A DNA stretch of 64,000 nt, taken from positions 2,356,001-2,420,000 of the forward strand of contig CADCSX010000003.1 of the NCBI GenBank assembly GCA_902805475.1, read 5' to 3'. Every line of letters begins with the position of its first letter. The stretch's first letter is position 1. The notes beneath the pieces were generated by a model. The model was not told where the DNA came from and did no database searches. It saw nothing but the letters and a program-made list of their open reading frames with translations. This document shows positions 21,812 through 34,013 of the stretch, in pieces. The DNA comes from Entonaema liquescens (lineage: Eukaryota; Ascomycota; Sordariomycetes; Xylariales; Xylariaceae). The translations under genes were made by a program, and so were the position numbers.

Positions 21812-24684
21812 ATGGTGGTACTTCGATTTTGTGTCGCCCTTGCGGCCTTAGCTGGTAGTGCTCAGGGAGCAGCGATTTCCAGATCGACGTACGAGGATGG
21901 GATTTCGCGTAAGTACCTACCTGAACTTGTTAATAGTAGTCTCTAAGATTGAGACCGTTGTCGGGCTGACTGGCTGCTATCAGTTGTGCAACCTGTGTAC
22001 AAGCCGTTGGACTTGGGCTCGGTTAAACCCCTGGGGTGGTTTAAAGACCAGCTCGAGCTCGAGGCGGCGGGGCTGTCGGGGAATATGTTTGACTTCTATC
22101 GCTTCGTTCATGACTCGAAGTATATTGGTGGATCTACGGAGTATTCGGGCTTAGAGTAAGGTTACGAGCAAATTCCCGTGTGGTTAGAGTATGGATGGAG
22201 TTGCAGTTGTCAAAGTCTTATATTCTATATATTCTAGACTTATAACTATTGTGGTGGTTGGGGAAGTACGTGGAAGACGTATACTAATTCTCACCGGCGT
22301 ATAGCGAAGCCTCGCCCTACTGGTTCAACGGTCTCGTCCCGCTGGCTTTTGGATTAGGTGACGAGAGGATTCTCGGTCAGGTGAAGTACTATCTGGATTA
22401 TATCCTCGACCACCAGCAGGAGGACGGGTGGATTGGCTGGGAGACAACGCAAGCTACGAGAGGGCTCTGGGCGCGGTGCCTGGTTCTTCTGGGACTTATA
22501 CAATATGCGGAAGCGGATCCGACTCAGACGGAGCGTATTGTTGACGCCATGCACCGTTACGTTGTCCTTGCACATAGTAGTAAGCTCTAGGTTAAGTCTG
22601 TTGAAGCTATGAAATCTTATATACAGAGAGAACTCATTGCATGGGAGCTGACTCTATAACATAGTGCTTCAGAATAACTATACAGGCCTCCTTGTACACG
22701 GGAATGATACGTTCGACACCGCTGGCTTTGGAGTAGGTCGGACGCATGAGATGCACATCCCGCTACAGTGGCTGCTGGAGCGCTACCCTCGGAACAACTC
22801 TGAGATTATCTGGGAGACTATGGAACTCATGATCGATGGAGGTGTGCTAGTAAGTAATTTCTTATTATCGCCTATTTATTGTCATTTTTGATTACGATTG
22901 CATCCCCAGAAAAGGGGTCTGGTTAAGAGAAAAGAAACGCTGCTAACTTGAAGTACTGTAGTGGGGAGCAGACTGGAGGAAATTCTGGACGGATGAAGCA
23001 TACCCGCACGTTCTGTATGAGACAACTCCTTTTGAATTGAGCTGGGTCTTCATCCATGGTGTAAACATGGCACAAGGTAAGGTCTCATCGTCAGGGGAAT
23101 ACCAACCACTCCTGACCTAAACTTCTCCAAAGGACTACGGTACCCCCTATCACTATACCGCAATAGCAAGGACAAAGCTCTCAAGGAGCAGACCCGGAAA
23201 GCTGTCGACCTGTTAGCGAAGTACCATCGTTCACTCGCGGGTACAATCACCGCTGATGAGTACATCTCCGACCTAAACCCCAGCAGAGGTTCTGAGTTGT
23301 GTGTTGCTGCCGAGGTTATGTTTTCTTCCGCATACATCTACCAGTACCTAGGGGACAACGATATTGCTGATTGGGCGGAACAAACTGCTTTCAATGCGTT
23401 CCCTGTGTCGGTCTCGGGCGACTGGTGGTCACATCAATATGTACAGCAGGAGAATCAGGTGCGTATTTGTCGTCTACTTCTGCGTCTATTGAAAAGGAAG
23501 CTTCCGTCTCATTGATACTCATAGCCCTGGTCTCGAAACCTAAGCACCGACGACCTCTGGTGGGACGTGAACTCGTATGCCAACGTCTTCGGCCTCGAAC
23601 CAAACTACGTAAGTTCCCCCCTTTCTTCATCTCCCCTACATCCTGCTCTACTATTCTCTCGTCTATAACTAGAACCACATAGCCATGGTAAGTAAACTCC
23701 CATCCCCTTTCAACCCCCTAACCTAAAACACATCTAATCCTATCCGCCCAGCTGCACCGTCAACCACCCGCAAGCCTACCCCAAATTCCTCGCCAACTCC
23801 TTCGCCGCAACACCAGACGGCGGCCTAGCCCACGTATTCCTCGTCCCGGCACCGCCGCCACAACCCTCGGCTCCAATAACACGGTCTTCGTCTCGGTGAA
23901 CACGACCTACCCCTTCGGCCACACCCTCACCTACACCATCTCCGCCTCCTCCCCCTTCTCCTTCTCCATCCGCATCCCGACCTGGGCCATTACCAACCGC
24001 AGCACCATCGCCACCGCCTCGACCAACGCCAGCACCGGCGTAACCAGCACCGCCAGCGCAACCGTATCCCCCGACGCCCGCGGCCTGCAGCACATCTCCG
24101 TCCCGGGCGGAACCAGCACCACAGCCACCATCCGGCTATCCACAACGCCGCGCGTCGTCCGCCGCGCCAACGACACCGCGGCAGTGTACTTCGGCGCGCT
24201 TCTGTACGCCCTGGCCATCGAGCACGACGCGGCCGCCGTCCCGCCGCGCGAATACCGCAGCGGGCGCCTCCTCCCGTCTTCGACCACTGACCCGCACGGC
24301 CACACCCACGACTACGTGCTTACGCCGAAGCGCGGGGCCCGGTGGAACATCGCCATCGATCCGACGCAGATCCGCGTCGTTCGGAGAGACGAAGACACGG
24401 GGTCGTTTAGGGAGCACGAGGATGACGTCTTGGAGGTTGGTAGCGAGGAGCTGAAGAATCCGATTTGGGAGTTAGGCGCGCCGCCTGTGGAGCTGCGCGT
24501 TGCTGCCGTGGAGATCGACTGGCCCATCGTCATGGACACGGCAGCAGACCCGGGTACGTTTGACGTGACGCCCAAGGGAAAGCCATTTTACGCTCGCTTC
24601 GTGCCTTACGGTTCGAGTAAGTTACACATGGCGTTATTACCCGTCGTCCAGCTGGACGACGTTGACTTCGACGCGTCGACGTAA
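21812..24684 (+). CDS. Secreted GH127-type (DUF1680) glycosidase, with a 5-nt exon and an apparent 1-nt deletion
   Basis: The family includes beta-L-arabinofuranosidases using a zinc-bound cysteine nucleophile. Exons: 21812-21908, 21984-22155, 22305-22579, 22665-22849, 22962-23076, 23133-23458, 23525-23608, 23683-23687 and 23752-24684. Residues 1-20 (MVVLRFCVALAALAGSAQG) are a signal peptide, so the enzyme is probably exported. The body has VKPLGWFKDQLELEAAGL, EASPYWFNGLVPLAFG, EDGWIGWETT and GVGRTHEMHIPLQWLLERYP. The putative zinc ligands are Glu336 and Cys338 (GSELCVAAE) and Cys420-Cys421 (NYPCCTVNHP), close in spacing to the characterised bacterial enzyme. The CC pair exists only if the 5-nt exon CCATG is included. 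That frame then closes unless one G is restored at 23848-23849 (VFLVP to GTAATTLGSNNTV). Skipping the exon gives an open 728-codon frame but loses CC and about 33 conserved residues. The intended product is about 730 residues. Substrate unproven. Confidence 0.85.
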
Positions 24685-24962
24685 GACAACCAACCAATAT
24701 ACATGTTCAAATATCACAGAGAAGAATCACCCAGAGAAGTAAAATAACAGATAAATTGAACGCATATTCGTAGCGATAAAACCAGTGCTTTACCTTTTGC
24801 GTGAAGTAATCTTAGGGAAAAGGACATATGAGAAAGTAGTCCACACCGACCCCGAGTACTGTCTCCGTCCCTGGAACACACCAGCCGAAAGCCTCGCAAG
24901 TGCCTGATACCGTTACTCCGCCATATATCCCCGTGATATGCCTTTTTGTAAGAGAATTGCGT

Positions 24963-27900
24963 TTAAGGCTTCACAATCTTGCATACCAAGTCCGATCCGT
25001 CGACTGAATCGCCCTCTCTTACTTGAAGGTCTGATACCTTACCGTTGTGTGGAGCTGATATAACCATTTCCTGTTATAGTTATTAGTAAAAATGACTCCT
25101 ATGTATAATGTTAAGGTGGAAGTAGACTTACCATCTTCATGGCGCTGAGCACAGCCAACGGGTCTCCCTTCTTGACTTCGGTACCCTCGTGGACTCTCAA
25201 CTCCACTAGAACACCAGCCATCGGGGCGCCAACCTGGCTGGAATCGCCAGGGTTGGCCTTGGGCCGGCTGACGTTCTCGACGCTAGCCTTCTTGTCGTCA
25301 ACAGTAACTTGGCGGACCTCGCCATTCATCTCGTAGAACACCTCTCGTTGGCCTGTGTTCTCGGACAATGGGCCAACAGCTAGTAACTTCAGGATAAGAA
25401 CCTTGCCCTTCTCTAGCTCGACGTGGAATTCTTCGCCGATCTGCGGCGCAGAGAGGAAGTACTTAGTTGGTAGGACCGACAGATCGCCGAACTTTTGCAC
25501 AAATTTCTTGTAGTCGTCGAAGACCTTGGGGTACATGAGGTAGGAGGCTACATCAGGCTCGCTAATCTGGCCCCATTTCTGCGTAAGCTCAGAGCGCGTC
25601 TTCTTGAAATCGACTGGCTCGAGGTAGAGACCCGGTCGCTTGTCAAACTTTCGGCGACCTCGGAGAGCCTTTGAACGCAGAGGCTCGGGGAACCCGCCGT
25701 AGGGCTGACCCATCATTCCTTCGAGGAATTCAAGGACTGATCCGGGGAAATCAAGCTCTCCAGCCCGATCAACAACGTCCTTAGGTGAGAGTTTGTTCGA
25801 AACCATGAACTGCGCTAGGTCACCAACGACCTTGGAGGTGGGTGTGACCTTGACAATGTCCCCGAGGAGGTCATTTGCGTGTTCGTATGCCTTCTTGGTT
25901 TCAGTCCATTGAGAGCCGAGACCAAGCTGTGCAGCCTGGAACATCATGTTGGTCAGTTGACCACCAGGAATCTCGTGCTCGTAGACTTCAGGGTCAGGAC
26001 CAATAAGGTGAGCCTCGAAAGGAGAGTATAGGAGACGTAGTTGCGACCAGTAGGTGTCAAGAGCACGAACATGTGCAGGATTTAGGCCAGGGTCTAGTTC
26101 GGAACCCTCGAGCGACGCAATGATAGCATTAATGCTCGGTTGAGATGTCATTCCTGAGAGGCTGTCTGTGGCGGCATCGACAGCATCAGCACCAGCTTGA
26201 GCACAAGCGACCATAGAAGCAACACCAGTACCAGCGGAATCGTGGGTGTGCACGTGAATTGGTAGGTCGGGATACTTCTTTCGGATGGCTCCGATGAGAA
26301 GGGTTGCAGCACGAGGCTTCAACACACCGGCCATATCCTTAATTCCAAGGATATCAATATCCAATGCCACCAGCTTGTCAACCAAGTTGAGATAGTACTC
26401 AAGGTTGTACTTCTTCTTGGGGTTGAGCATGTCTCCGCTGTAACAAACAGTGCCTTCAGCTACACCGCCAGCTTTTTGTACAGCCTTGATTCCAACCTCG
26501 AGCTGGTCGATATCATTCAGCGCATCGAACACACGGAAAATATCGACACCGTTCTTCTTTGCTTGGTCGACGAAATGGTCGATAGCGTTGTCAGGAAGCG
26601 AAGCGTAAGCTACGCCGTTTGCTCCTCGAAGAAGCATCTGGAAGGGGATATTCGGAACAGCCTTGCGCATCTTGCGAAGGCGGTCCCACGGGTCTTCGTA
26701 AAGGAAACGCATAGCGACATCGAAAGTAGCACCTCCCCAGCATTCTAAACTGTATAGGTTGTGCAGAGCATGGCTAGTTTCCTTGGCGATTCCCAGAAGG
26801 TCGATCGTTCGCACGCGAGTTGCGAGCAGAGACTGGTGAGCATCACGCCAGGTCGTGTCCATCAATAGACAACCCTTGTACTGTCGAACAGCCTTGGCGA
26901 ACGCCTTCGGGCCTTGCTCGAGGATAATCTGCCTCCACCCTTTAGTACAGGGTTGCGAGGTATCGATCTTTGATCCCTTGTCATCGAGAAGCTCCGGAAT
27001 GATGATATCGCCCTTGAATTTAGGCTCTCCAATCTGGCCCTTGATACTGCTTCCGTTGACTGCGATATCGCCGAGGTAAGCTAGTAGCTTCTGGGCACGG
27101 TTTTGACTGCCGATGAGGTCGAATAGCTGAGGAGTATCATCGATAAATGTGGTCCAGCAGTTACCGTCGATGAAAGTGGGATGCGTTAGCAAGGAGGCAA
27201 GGAATGGGATGTTCGTCTTCACACCACGAATACGGAATTCGATAAGAGCTCGGAGGATCTTTCGGCGCGCAATCTCGTAGGTAGAGCCGTGGCATGTACA
27301 CTTGACCAGCATGGAGTCATAGTAGGGAGTAATAACTGCACCCGCAAAGCCATTGCCACCATCGAGACGCACACCATTACCACCAGCGGATCTGTACACC
27401 TCGATCTTTCCAGTATCAGGCTGGAATTGTTTTGCCGGGTCCTCGGTAGTGATTCGACACTGGATCGCAAAGCCTCGCGTCGAGATTCGGTCTTGAGTTA
27501 ACCCGAGCTGCTGGAGCGAAGCGCCCGCGGCAATTTGAATTTGAGCAGCAACGATATCAATACCGGTGATTTCCTCGGTAATGGTATGTTCGACCTGAAT
27601 ACGCGGGTTGATTTCAATGAAGTAGTAGCGGTTCTGTTGGTCAACTAAGAACTCAGCGGTACCCGCATTTCGGTAATTCACGGACTTGGCCAGTTTAACT
27701 GCGTCGGCCAGAATAGCATCTCGGGTCTCTGCGGGAAGATCTTTGGCGGGTGCGATTTCAACCACCTTCTGATGTCTCCGCTGGACCGAGCAGTCTCGCT
27801 CGTATAGGTGCACAATGTTGCCATGGTTGTCTCCTAACAATTGAACCTCGATGTGCTTCGGCTTGTCTAGGAAACGCTCAACAAATACCGTACCATTCCC

Positions 27901-29158
27901 GAAAGCTGTCTTTGCCTCGGAAGTAGCTCTGTCAAAGGATTCCTTCAGACTCGATTGCTCACGTACTACTCTCATACCTCGGCCGCCACCACCAAAGGCA
28001 GCCTTGATAATGATAGGAAATCCATATTCGTCAGTAAACTTCTTGACCTCTTCGAAAGTTTCAACCGCGCCTTCGGTTCCCGGCACGACAGGTACGTTCG
28101 CAGCAATAGCCAACTTTCGGGCAGATACTTTGTCACCTAGTGCGTCAATAACATCAGGAGAGGGTCCGACAAACTATAGGGTGAAAATGTTAGTCAGGAT
28201 TCTAGCTCGTGATCGGGATTAACAAGATTACTTACGATAAGACCGGCTTTCTCTACATTTCGGGCAAACTCGGCATTTTCCGACAGGAAACCATAACCTG
28301 TGATAGTTAGAAATAAAGGAAGAAAAAAAAAGAATTTATATTGAATTCAAACGCAGAGGAAAGAATATTTACCAGGATGAATCATCTGAGCGCCATGTTC
28401 TAAAGCGATTTTAATAATTTCGTCGCCGGCGAGATAGGCGCCGACCGGGGTATATTGGCCTCGCTTTCCGATGACGTAGGCTTCATCGGCCTCTGTAAGT
28501 CAAGTTAGCGCTGTAAGATTTCCCCTCTATCGTTATAGCTGGATATCCACGTACTTTGCCGATGCATACTGAGTCGATCCTCATAGCTACTAGAATTAGC
28601 TTCAAGCACATGCAAATATTGCAATTGAATTTGCTGCGCACCTAAAAACAGCGATGGTGTGTAATGATAATTCGTGAGCCTAGCTATTATGTCAGTTCCT
28701 GGGAAGCTTTATAGCAAATCTAGCGGAGTTACTTACCGTCCTAAAGATCTAATATACAAAAGTCATGATTAGTCCGTCGGTGTTCGTAAAACGCAATCAA
28801 GTATTAAGGTTATATTTGGAGGGCATACACGAATAGCTATTAGGTGTTAGCAAAGAGATATCCATATCTTGTTTAGATACATGGTTTTACTTACGGATCT
28901 CTCCTCTGTTAGCCACTATAAGATATCAGACCAGTTAGCAAATTTGATAAAATAGAGACAACGACAAATGTAGAAGAATATTTGGTATAACTAACCCAGC
29001 AGCTTCTTCAGATGCATAATAGAGCTGTTTGCGCGAATATGATGCGCTGTCTTGCCTCCTTTTGGTGGCGCGGCGCCTTCCTCGAAGACATCTTCATTGT
29101 CTTCATTGATAGCGGCCTTGCGCGCAGCTTCTAAGTCCTGGATATCTTGAAAATCCAT
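24963..29158 (-). CDS. PYC: Pyruvate carboxylase
   Basis: The biotin enzyme that makes oxaloacetate from pyruvate and bicarbonate; cytosolic in filamentous fungi. Ten exons read in frame (29158-28996, 28915-28895, 28836-28829, 28748-28737, 28679-28642, 28586-28555, 28492-28373, 28297-28236, 28173-25132, 25070-24963), giving 1201 residues. Exons 2-6 are 21, 8, 12, 38 and 32 nt and together rebuild VANRGEIPIRIFRTAHELSL and AVFSYEDRLSMHRQKADEAY. The biotin carboxylase part shows the ATP-grasp loop AAFGGGGRGMRVV (about residue 210) and EINPRIQVEHTITEEITGID. The carboxyltransferase part shows LLMDTTWRDAHQSLLATR, the lysine in ILGIKDMAGVLKP and the metal ligands in HVHTHDSAGTG. The biotinyl domain has Lys1165 in AMKM, directly before the last intron, and ends VCKIVKP. 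There is no N-terminal targeting sequence (MDFQDIQDLEAARK). The gene is intact. Confidence 0.97.
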
Positions 29159-32100
29159 ATTGGGGAGGTGAAGATGTTAAGAAATAATCGTTATCTTCTA
29201 CTCAAAGCGACCAAAAGACCGTTATAAGTTTGCCGTGTGACGTAGGAGGGGGGGGAGGGGGGGGAGGGAGGTTTGTTGAGAGCTCGACGTCGAGAATTGG
29301 TTTGGTGGGGTATCTCAACTGGGGGCGTGAGCTCTGCTCCCTTCGTCCAACGCTGACGTAGGAAATCTCTAGGCTAAGCTCTAGGATTGGGAGATGTGAT
29401 ATAAAGTACTTCACAAGTGATAACAGATGCAGAGTAGGTAGCGCACACCCAGAAAGAGAGATAAGCAGGTTCGCCTTTGTCTCGGTTAGGTGTTGTTACG
29501 CAGATAATAAAAAATGGAGAGAGCAAAAAAAAAGTGAAAGGTAATGACTCGAAGAGGAGACGCAACGCTTCTTAAGGTTTTTTTTTTCCCTCTTACATTG
29601 CGGGCCAAGGAATTATTTGTAGAAGGTTAGGTACCGTAGCGTTAGCTCGATATTCTTATTGTATACACTACCCCTCGATATAGTCTAGTACAGGTAGGAT
29701 AGAAAAGCACGGGTAGTGGAGGCTAAGAGCTCAATCGCTTGTGCATAGGCTGCGGACGGGCAAGCGGGATGGGTGCTGCTGAGGCAGATGATGAGGGGAT
29801 TATCCTCTTTCTCATTTCCCTTTCCCTTCCCCTTCCCCTTCCCTCAAGAGACGATCATCTTGTATCACCCCTTGCCAAGTGCCGGGACAAGCCTACAAGG
29901 TGCCACCAGACAAGCATTCATTGAAGTTATCGTTGCTTTGCTCTCTTGGCTTTCAGTTGCTACAGTTGCAGAGTTGTAAGAAACAGCTGGGTTTCATGAA
30001 GCAACCAATACGGCTTGCTGAAGCCAGTCCGAGTTGACCGGATGGGGCAACTACAAGGTGACAGGGCCTCAGGCTCGAGCTCCGGACTTGAGCTCTATAC
30101 TGTGTAATATCTAATAAATCAAAAGAATACATAATCCACGACATGGGTAGGATGCGCTTTGTTACGGTAAAAATTTGGTATCTTTAGCTTAAAGCAAAAA
30201 GGTGGCAATATTCGTTAAGAGATTGGAATAGCCAATTTCCCATCTAGAACTGCCTTCGGGTTATAAATCCCGAGCATCGCTATTCATTTTTAAACAAATA
30301 ATAGCAAGACGAACGGGCGATGTCCAACCTAAAGAAGGGTAGTGTATCGTGTTTTGACGAAGATGACAGGGAAGGAAGATGCATGGCGGGGTTTGGCGGG
30401 GTTGAGGTGGGAGGTACCAAAGTAGTTTGCAGAAGAATGCACCTCAAGCACGAGCTCTGTTCTGAGGTATTTAGGTAACTGCTGCAACTGTTGCATTATC
30501 CCTGCCACAAAATTGAGTTGCGTTCCGCGGCTCCTTCCCTGGTCCTATCTGCAGAGTAAAGTCACACGCGTCACGGGGATATCTAATAAACGTAGGAAGG
30601 AGGTGTCTTTGACTCTGCTCAGGTCAAACATCCAAGCCGGATACAACTGGTAGACTGGGCCAGACTATTATACGCCCCAAACGCAAGTACCCTGTTGTAC
30701 ACCTCCGAATTAACCAATCACCAAAGCCGAATAAATTAGCTTGTTTTCTAGTTACTAAAGTACCTGATAGCTTTGGTTGTCTAAGTTGGAGGCTTGCTAG
30801 GTAATTAAGGTACTTCGTAGGTCAGATCGAGACGCCTTGTTGAGGGGAATTACCTCATCCTCTTGACCACCTAATGAGAATTTTGAAATTCTACTCCCTC
30901 CTTTTTTCTCGCATAGGTATGTATACCTGGGTACTCAGTTAAAGTGTCATATTATAGACGGTATATTTTGATATAAATGCAAGGTGCTGCCATGTGGTTG
31001 GTAGCTGGTTAGGAGGTAGTCTCTTGCATAAGTGTAGTATAATTTACCTATTTAGGCAACCTCCTATTAAAGCGCGTGATTACATCATCTTGTATACTTT
31101 TATAACTTATAGGTTGAAAGTATAGGCCTGCCAGGAAGAGCACAGTTCCTACGGATGCATCCGCATATCATCGCTACCAGTATACCGAGTTTGATCATCC
31201 AAAGCCAAGATACTCTGGAAATGATAGCGGTGAAGAGATCTTATTAGTTAGTTTAAGATTTTGCGCAAGCCTCGAATTATTGTTTATTGTCTACGGGTTG
31301 TGCCTCGGCCTGTTTCGTTTGACTGGATCTAAACTCGTAATACAGAATAATACGAATTACTCACACTATTTTACACTCTTTAGACTCCCACTGTCTCGGG
31401 CCCATACCCCCGAGTAATAGGATTCATCTTATGTGCATGGTACCTTAGGTAGGGTTGTGTAGCTTGTTGTGTAGCTTGTTGTCTAGTGTCTATCATAGTC
31501 TATTGTAGTCTATTGTAGTGCGCGCCAACTCTGCGGCTTCGGTATTAGTAGTATTGCCTCAATCTGACAGCTTATCTAGATTGCGCTATTAATTATTCGC
31601 CAGTCGCTTGGCGAGACAACTAAAGTTACAACTTGGCGTCGATCGCTCGAGATAGAGGCATTATACTGTACATCTTGTCGCCAAGCTATGGATCTCATGC
31701 ATCCACCCGTCTTCTGCTATATCATATTTCTTGTCCGTACTTGGCTTCCAAGACTCAACTATTTTTTCTCGGCACGAAACACCAAGGAACCATTTTAGGT
31801 ACGATGCGTGATTTTCTGGCTATTTATACTACCTAAGCTTTTGTTTTGTTTCTAGCCCTCATATTTGATGTCACATGTTCGTTTGACTTTGTATGAGGCT
31901 GAATAAAGGGCCAGGCATATATTATCTCCGACCGAGACATTGGCACTTGGCTATGTAATAACCCATAGTAGATAATATAAGACAACCGGGAACTGTGGTT
32001 GGGTTGACGTTTCATCCAACACCCCACTCGTTCACTCGTCGTTAAACGAGTTATAGACCCCTATTCTTGTGTTCCCCTACGTCTTCTCTCCCTGTTTCCC

Positions 32101-33190
32101 AATAAAACCTCACAACAGGCAGGTGTATCCGGCACTTATGGTTATGTTCCGTTCTGGTTGGTGTCAGATGAACACCCCTACTGCGGAGTTAAGCACACAG
32201 TCTTGAGATGAGGGTGATGAGAGCTAAAGTATCCTCGAAACTCTGATACCTACTGGAGGCACGTAAAGTACATATGATCCTCTAATTTAGCTCAACCTGC
32301 AGTTTACGAAACGCGTCGTCAGAGTGTACATGTGACCAACCATCATGGATTTGCACTCCCTGTTTAAGCGTGGGGGTGTCCGTTACGTCGATAGGATTGG
32401 TACGGGCAAACATGGCCAAAGTGAAGTTATTAATTCGTCGATGCTACTTATCCGCTCATAAGTTCTATTGCCTTGACCTGCAGTACACCTACAGATAATA
32501 CTACCCTAAGGGGACGGATCAAAGCTATATCATTGCTATACTTTCCAAATATGGAAATGAGCTTTGAGCGCCAATTAGACCTTTCACGTGCCCAGGAGGG
32601 AATTTCGCCGTCGGCTTTATTAGGGCTCTCTTCTTAGGTAGACAGATGTTTTGAGTGAGATAAAAATATACACTGCGGAGCCTGGCGACGATCATGTTAA
32701 CGATCTTAATATCTTGGCTTATCTTGTCTTTGTTTTACCGATCTCCACTAGGCGCTTACTCTACCCCGACTACAAGACGACTAAGTCAATACATAAGAAA
32801 ATTGAATAATGATAAAACTCATGCATCGGAAGCGGCCGTAATCAGATGTCTTTAAGCCAGAAAAGGAGTTGAATAACATACGATTATCCTTTAGTGTTCT
32901 ACGTATATGCTGATATATTGGGAATCAACAGAATTTGAATTCTAATGAGCTATCGCGAGAATGACCCCAGTACCCTTTCGATGCAATAGAAATACAGTTA
33001 TTGCACTTCCTCCCTAATGAAGGTCCGGTCCGATCTAGACTAATTTCCTCCTCTCTAACCCTTCTGCCGAAGAATCGAGTTCACTCTAAACGCAAATATG
33101 CGGTTTCTCTTGCCGAATACATAATATCGCTGGTGACAAGTCCTATAAGGAAGAGTTGACGCCATGAACACCCCAGATATGTGGAATAGT
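29159..33190. other. 4 kb gene-free region, PYC to MPC1
   Basis: The longest ordinary-composition stretch without a gene. Its left end is the PYC promoter and leader. No open frame exceeds 70 codons and none has a motif. Simple sequence is present: a purine tract (29245-29271), a run of CCCTT units near 29820-29845, a T-run at 29579-29588 and a GTAGCTTGTTGT / TAGTCTATTG tandem at 31455-31518. The sequence is not RIP-like, since C and G occur in all contexts. It could hold a non-coding transcript or long regulatory DNA for PYC; nothing in the sequence proves either. Confidence 0.5.
29245..29271. repeat. Purine (G-run) tract in the PYC leader region
   Basis: Three G-runs (7-9 nt) separated by single A residues on the plus strand. 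In the PYC sense direction this is a CT tract about 90-115 nt upstream of the start codon, so it probably lies in the 5' leader or core promoter, where fungal genes often have pyrimidine tracts. Confidence 0.7.
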
Positions 33191-34013
33191 CTATTTTGAG
33201 GCGGCCTCCTTGATCTTGTCACTAGCTGCGGCAGCCTTCTCCTTGGCTCCTTCTACGGCACCCAGGACACCAGCCTTCTCCCTACCGCCCCAATGATGCC
33301 ATTGGAGATATCGGTAACCCTGTGTTAATTGCGAACCCTCGTTGATAAAATGGCATAGGAAGAGGAGGTAGTTCTTAGGCGTGACGGCGAGGGCGTATCG
33401 CATAAAGGTTGCCGAGTATATGCAAAGAGCTAGGGTCATTTGACCGGAAATTCTGTAGTTTGGAGACGGTTTAGCTTAAAAGCTTATTTATGAGGTACCA
33501 ATGCATGAGAGATGTGCTGCTTCGTCGACGTGCGAAACATCCCCATGTGTTCCGTCACGGAATAATATGGTAAGTAAATTGGGTAACGTACAACTCAGGC
33601 GATTTCTGCGCATCTACCACTGCAGCGACGGGAATACCGAAGTTCGATGCCGGTCCCCAGAAATCTAATTACGAAACATATTAGTATCTAATTCCTACGA
33701 TGTCCACGGCAGCGCATAGTATTATAAATGACCGCATATTGCGCCAGCGAAGAACGATGCTAGAGCTTTAGAATGCGGAGCCTCCAAGCAACTCATGAGC
33801 CAAGCGCTATATCCAGCATCATGCGCTACTCAAAAACAACCATCCTCAGAAGCGAGTGCCAATTTTATTCCACTGTGAATAACATCGGACATGACGGGGT
33901 AAAGTCCGTATACGGGGAAGGGTAGTTGGGGTTCACGTACGCGTCGAACAGAAGTAACTCAGAGTCGGATTCGACCGAATCTTAGCGTTGACTGCTTTGA
34001 CGAAGGCGGCCAT
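33191..34013 (-). CDS. MPC1: Mitochondrial pyruvate carrier subunit 1
   Basis: MPC1 pairs with MPC2 or MPC3 in the mitochondrial inner membrane to import pyruvate. Exons 34013-33941, 33664-33592 and 33452-33191 give 135 residues. The protein starts MAAFVKAVNAKIRSNPTLSY, continues STHFWGPASNFGIPVAAVVD across the first junction (the H.WGP..NWG family motif), then SPELISGQMTLALCIYSATF, RYALAVTPKNYLLFLCHFIN and QLTQGYRYL. The tail after WGGREK is an Ala/Lys/Glu helix (EGAKEKAAAASDKIKEAASK) longer than in yeast. Intron 1 is 276 nt, unusually long for this window; intron 2 is 139 nt. The gene lies 4 kb downstream of, and on the same strand as, pyruvate carboxylase. Confidence 0.93.
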
